Shown here piece by piece: positions 63,232 through 64,000 of a stretch of 64,000 nucleotides of DNA. The notes below the pieces were generated by a model, which was given only the letters and a program-made list of their open reading frames with translations, searched no databases and was not told the DNA's origin. Origin of the DNA: Nostoc sp. TCL26-01. GTDB lineage: Bacteria > Cyanobacteriota > Cyanobacteriia > Cyanobacteriales > Nostocaceae. The position numbers were made by a program, and so were the translations under genes. Position 1 is the stretch's first letter; every line of letters begins with the position of its first letter. Where the stretch lies: the NCBI RefSeq assembly GCF_013393945.1, contig NZ_CP040297.1, forward strand, positions 2,434,804 through 2,498,803. The letters are read 5' to 3'.

Positions 63232-63849
63232 ATGTTATTCACAAATACCAGTGTCCATCAGCGTCTGACATTATTATTTGGTTACTTGGTTTTATCTGTA
63301 ACCAATGTTCCATTAGCTGCTGCCCATAAGATAGAAGTTGCAGCAGATGTTGGTGGTACACTGCATATTGAACCTAATGATAATCCTCGTGCTGGGGAGT
63401 CTACACAAGCTTGGTTTGCTTTGACTCGTAAAGGTGGGAAAGTCATACCCCTGCAACAATGTAACTGTCAATTAGCTGTCTACGCTGAACCCCACACACC
63501 TGATGAACCAGCACTCATAGAACCATCCCTAAAACCAGTCAATGCGGAACGCTATCAAGGCATACCAGGAGCAGATATTACTTTCCCTAAAGCAGGGATT
63601 TATCAACTACAGCTTAGTGGTAGACCCACATCTGGGGCAAATTTCCAACCTTTTAAATTTACCTTTGAAGTAACTGTGGCAGGCGGAAGCACAGTTAATG
63701 CACAAAATTCTAAATATGTCAATAAAAATATAGCTGTAGCTAGTAGTGAATCTCAGCCTAATCTCATACCATTGTGGGCGATCGCTCTACCAATTGTCGC
63801 AGTTTTAGGCATACTCTTAGTCATCAATAAGCGGGGGAGTAGAGAATAG
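63232..63849 (+). CDS. Exported beta-sandwich-like protein with C-terminal anchor
   Basis: 205 residues: signal peptide ending LAAAHK (about 1-32), an extracytoplasmic domain (HKIEVAADVGGTLHIEPND; RAGESTQAWFALTRKGGKV; IPLQQCNCQLAVYAEP with a C-x-C) and a C-terminal membrane helix (LIPLWAIALPIVAVLGILLVI). After cleavage the mature N-terminus would begin near His-Lys, a common copper-binding arrangement in CopC/YcnI-like and LPMO-like proteins; that is inference. Together with the upstream TauE/SafE-type protein with MCG motif it suggests a metal-handling pair. Family not recognised. Confidence 0.75.
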   Translation: MLFTNTSVHQRLTLLFGYLVLSVTNVPLAAAHKIEVAADVGGTLHIEPNDNPRAGESTQAWFALTRKGGKVIPLQQCNCQLAVYAEPHTPDEPALIEPSLKPVNAERYQGIPGADITFPKAGIYQLQLSGRPTSGANFQPFKFTFEVTVAGGSTVNAQNSKYVNKNIAVASSESQPNLIPLWAIALPIVAVLGILLVINKRGSRE

Positions 63850-63851
63850 CC

Positions 63852-63880
63852 GTAGAGACGTAGCACTGCTACGTCTCTAC
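63852..63880. terminator. Perfect hairpin between convergent genes
   Basis: GTAGAGACGTAGCA (63852-63865), C, TGCTACGTCTCTAC (63867-63880), followed by AAGGATTTTTTG. It lies 3 bp after the stop of the preceding gene and 30 bp before the galE stop, so it can act as a terminator in both directions. Member of the GTAGAGACGT palindrome family. Confidence 0.75.
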
Positions 63881-63909
63881 AAGGATTTTTTGTTTCCCAC
63901 TCCCCATTT

Positions 63910-64000
63910 TTACTTATGTCGCTGTTGATGCCATTGCCAGGCGTGAGTCACAATGTCTTTGATATCGGCATATTGGGGTTGCCAGCCGAGAATTTTTCTG
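63910..64000 (-). CDS. galE: UDP-glucose 4-epimerase, C-terminal end (partial)
   Basis: The last 29 codons on the minus strand read KILGWQPQYADIKDIVTHAW and end QWHQQRHK-stop. The LGWxPxYxDIxxIVxxAWxWH pattern is the normal C-terminus of GalE-type NAD-dependent epimerases. The rest is outside the window. Confidence 0.8.
   Translation of the reverse strand, partial: RKILGWQPQYADIKDIVTHAWQWHQQRHK

Overview
The window comes from a filamentous, heterocyst-type cyanobacterium (Nostocales: Nostoc/Anabaena/Trichormus group). The evidence is the dense scatter of the HIP1 octamer GCGATCGC, many short tandem heptanucleotide (STRR) arrays, a RuBisCO activase with a RuBisCO small-subunit-like tail, a CpcS-type phycobiliprotein lyase, a XisI protein and many cyanobacteria-only DUF families. 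It is ordinary chromosome, not a plasmid or prophage. Housekeeping genes are interleaved with accessory genes, decayed toxin-antitoxin modules and dispersed palindromic repeats.

Layout. 1-4.2 kb: end of an unknown gene, a secreted DUF3370 protein, a RelE/HigB/HigA-like cluster with one toxin reduced to its C-terminus, a Nudix hydrolase and DUF3531. 4.4-11.4 kb: an rRNA/tRNA uracil methyltransferase, an anti-sigma ATPase, small conserved proteins, asnS (its stop codon lies in a 194-bp palindromic element), a HAD phosphatase and a type II NAD(P)H dehydrogenase. 11.6-14.4 kb: an AlbA_2/Schlafen-like protein coupled to a dead HicBA module, tRNA-Ala(CGC) and a second HAD enzyme. 14.5-25 kb: rtcB, interrupted by a 322-aa intein at its metal-binding cysteine, behind a CopY/BlaI-like operator; then a PAS histidine kinase, a 34-copy heptamer array, a PhoD-like phosphatase, an Rpn/PD-(D/E)XK protein, and coaD overlapping a DivIVA-like coiled-coil gene. 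25-31 kb: a membrane protein, two tandem metallophosphoesterases, a nuclease-ParA fusion and a lipase. 31-37 kb: plsC, prfB (programmed +1 frameshift), DUF3285, ybeY, dgkA, a transaldolase-like enzyme, a DUF6918-type protein and a MarR regulator.

37-56 kb: an FHA-PAS-GAF-GGDEF-EAL protein, a TpsB/ShlB outer-membrane transporter, Uma2, rca, recQ, and a same-strand signalling cluster: CHAT protease with TPRs, a secreted DUF928 protein with 22-aa repeats, a CHASE2 hybrid kinase and a coupled REC-kinase. 56-64 kb: solo xisI with a 25-codon remnant of xisH, a PD-(D/E)XK-TPR fusion, cpcS, a HEAT-repeat protein, an M28 peptidase, a TauE/SafE-type membrane protein with a secreted partner, and the end of galE.

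The most interesting content is: (i) a solitary Mrr-like nuclease fused to a ParA-type ATPase (28961-30136), low in HIP1 and bordered by a MITE-like repeat; (ii) a PD-(D/E)XK-TPR fusion (56534-58171); (iii) the CHAT-DUF928-CHASE2-REC cluster, possibly linked to the TpsB gene 5.4 kb away; (iv) the RtcB intein with an HNH motif and a classical C2H2 finger; and (v) two dispersed palindromic families that repeatedly sit on or beside stop codons. All functional statements come from reading motifs by eye; no database search was run.
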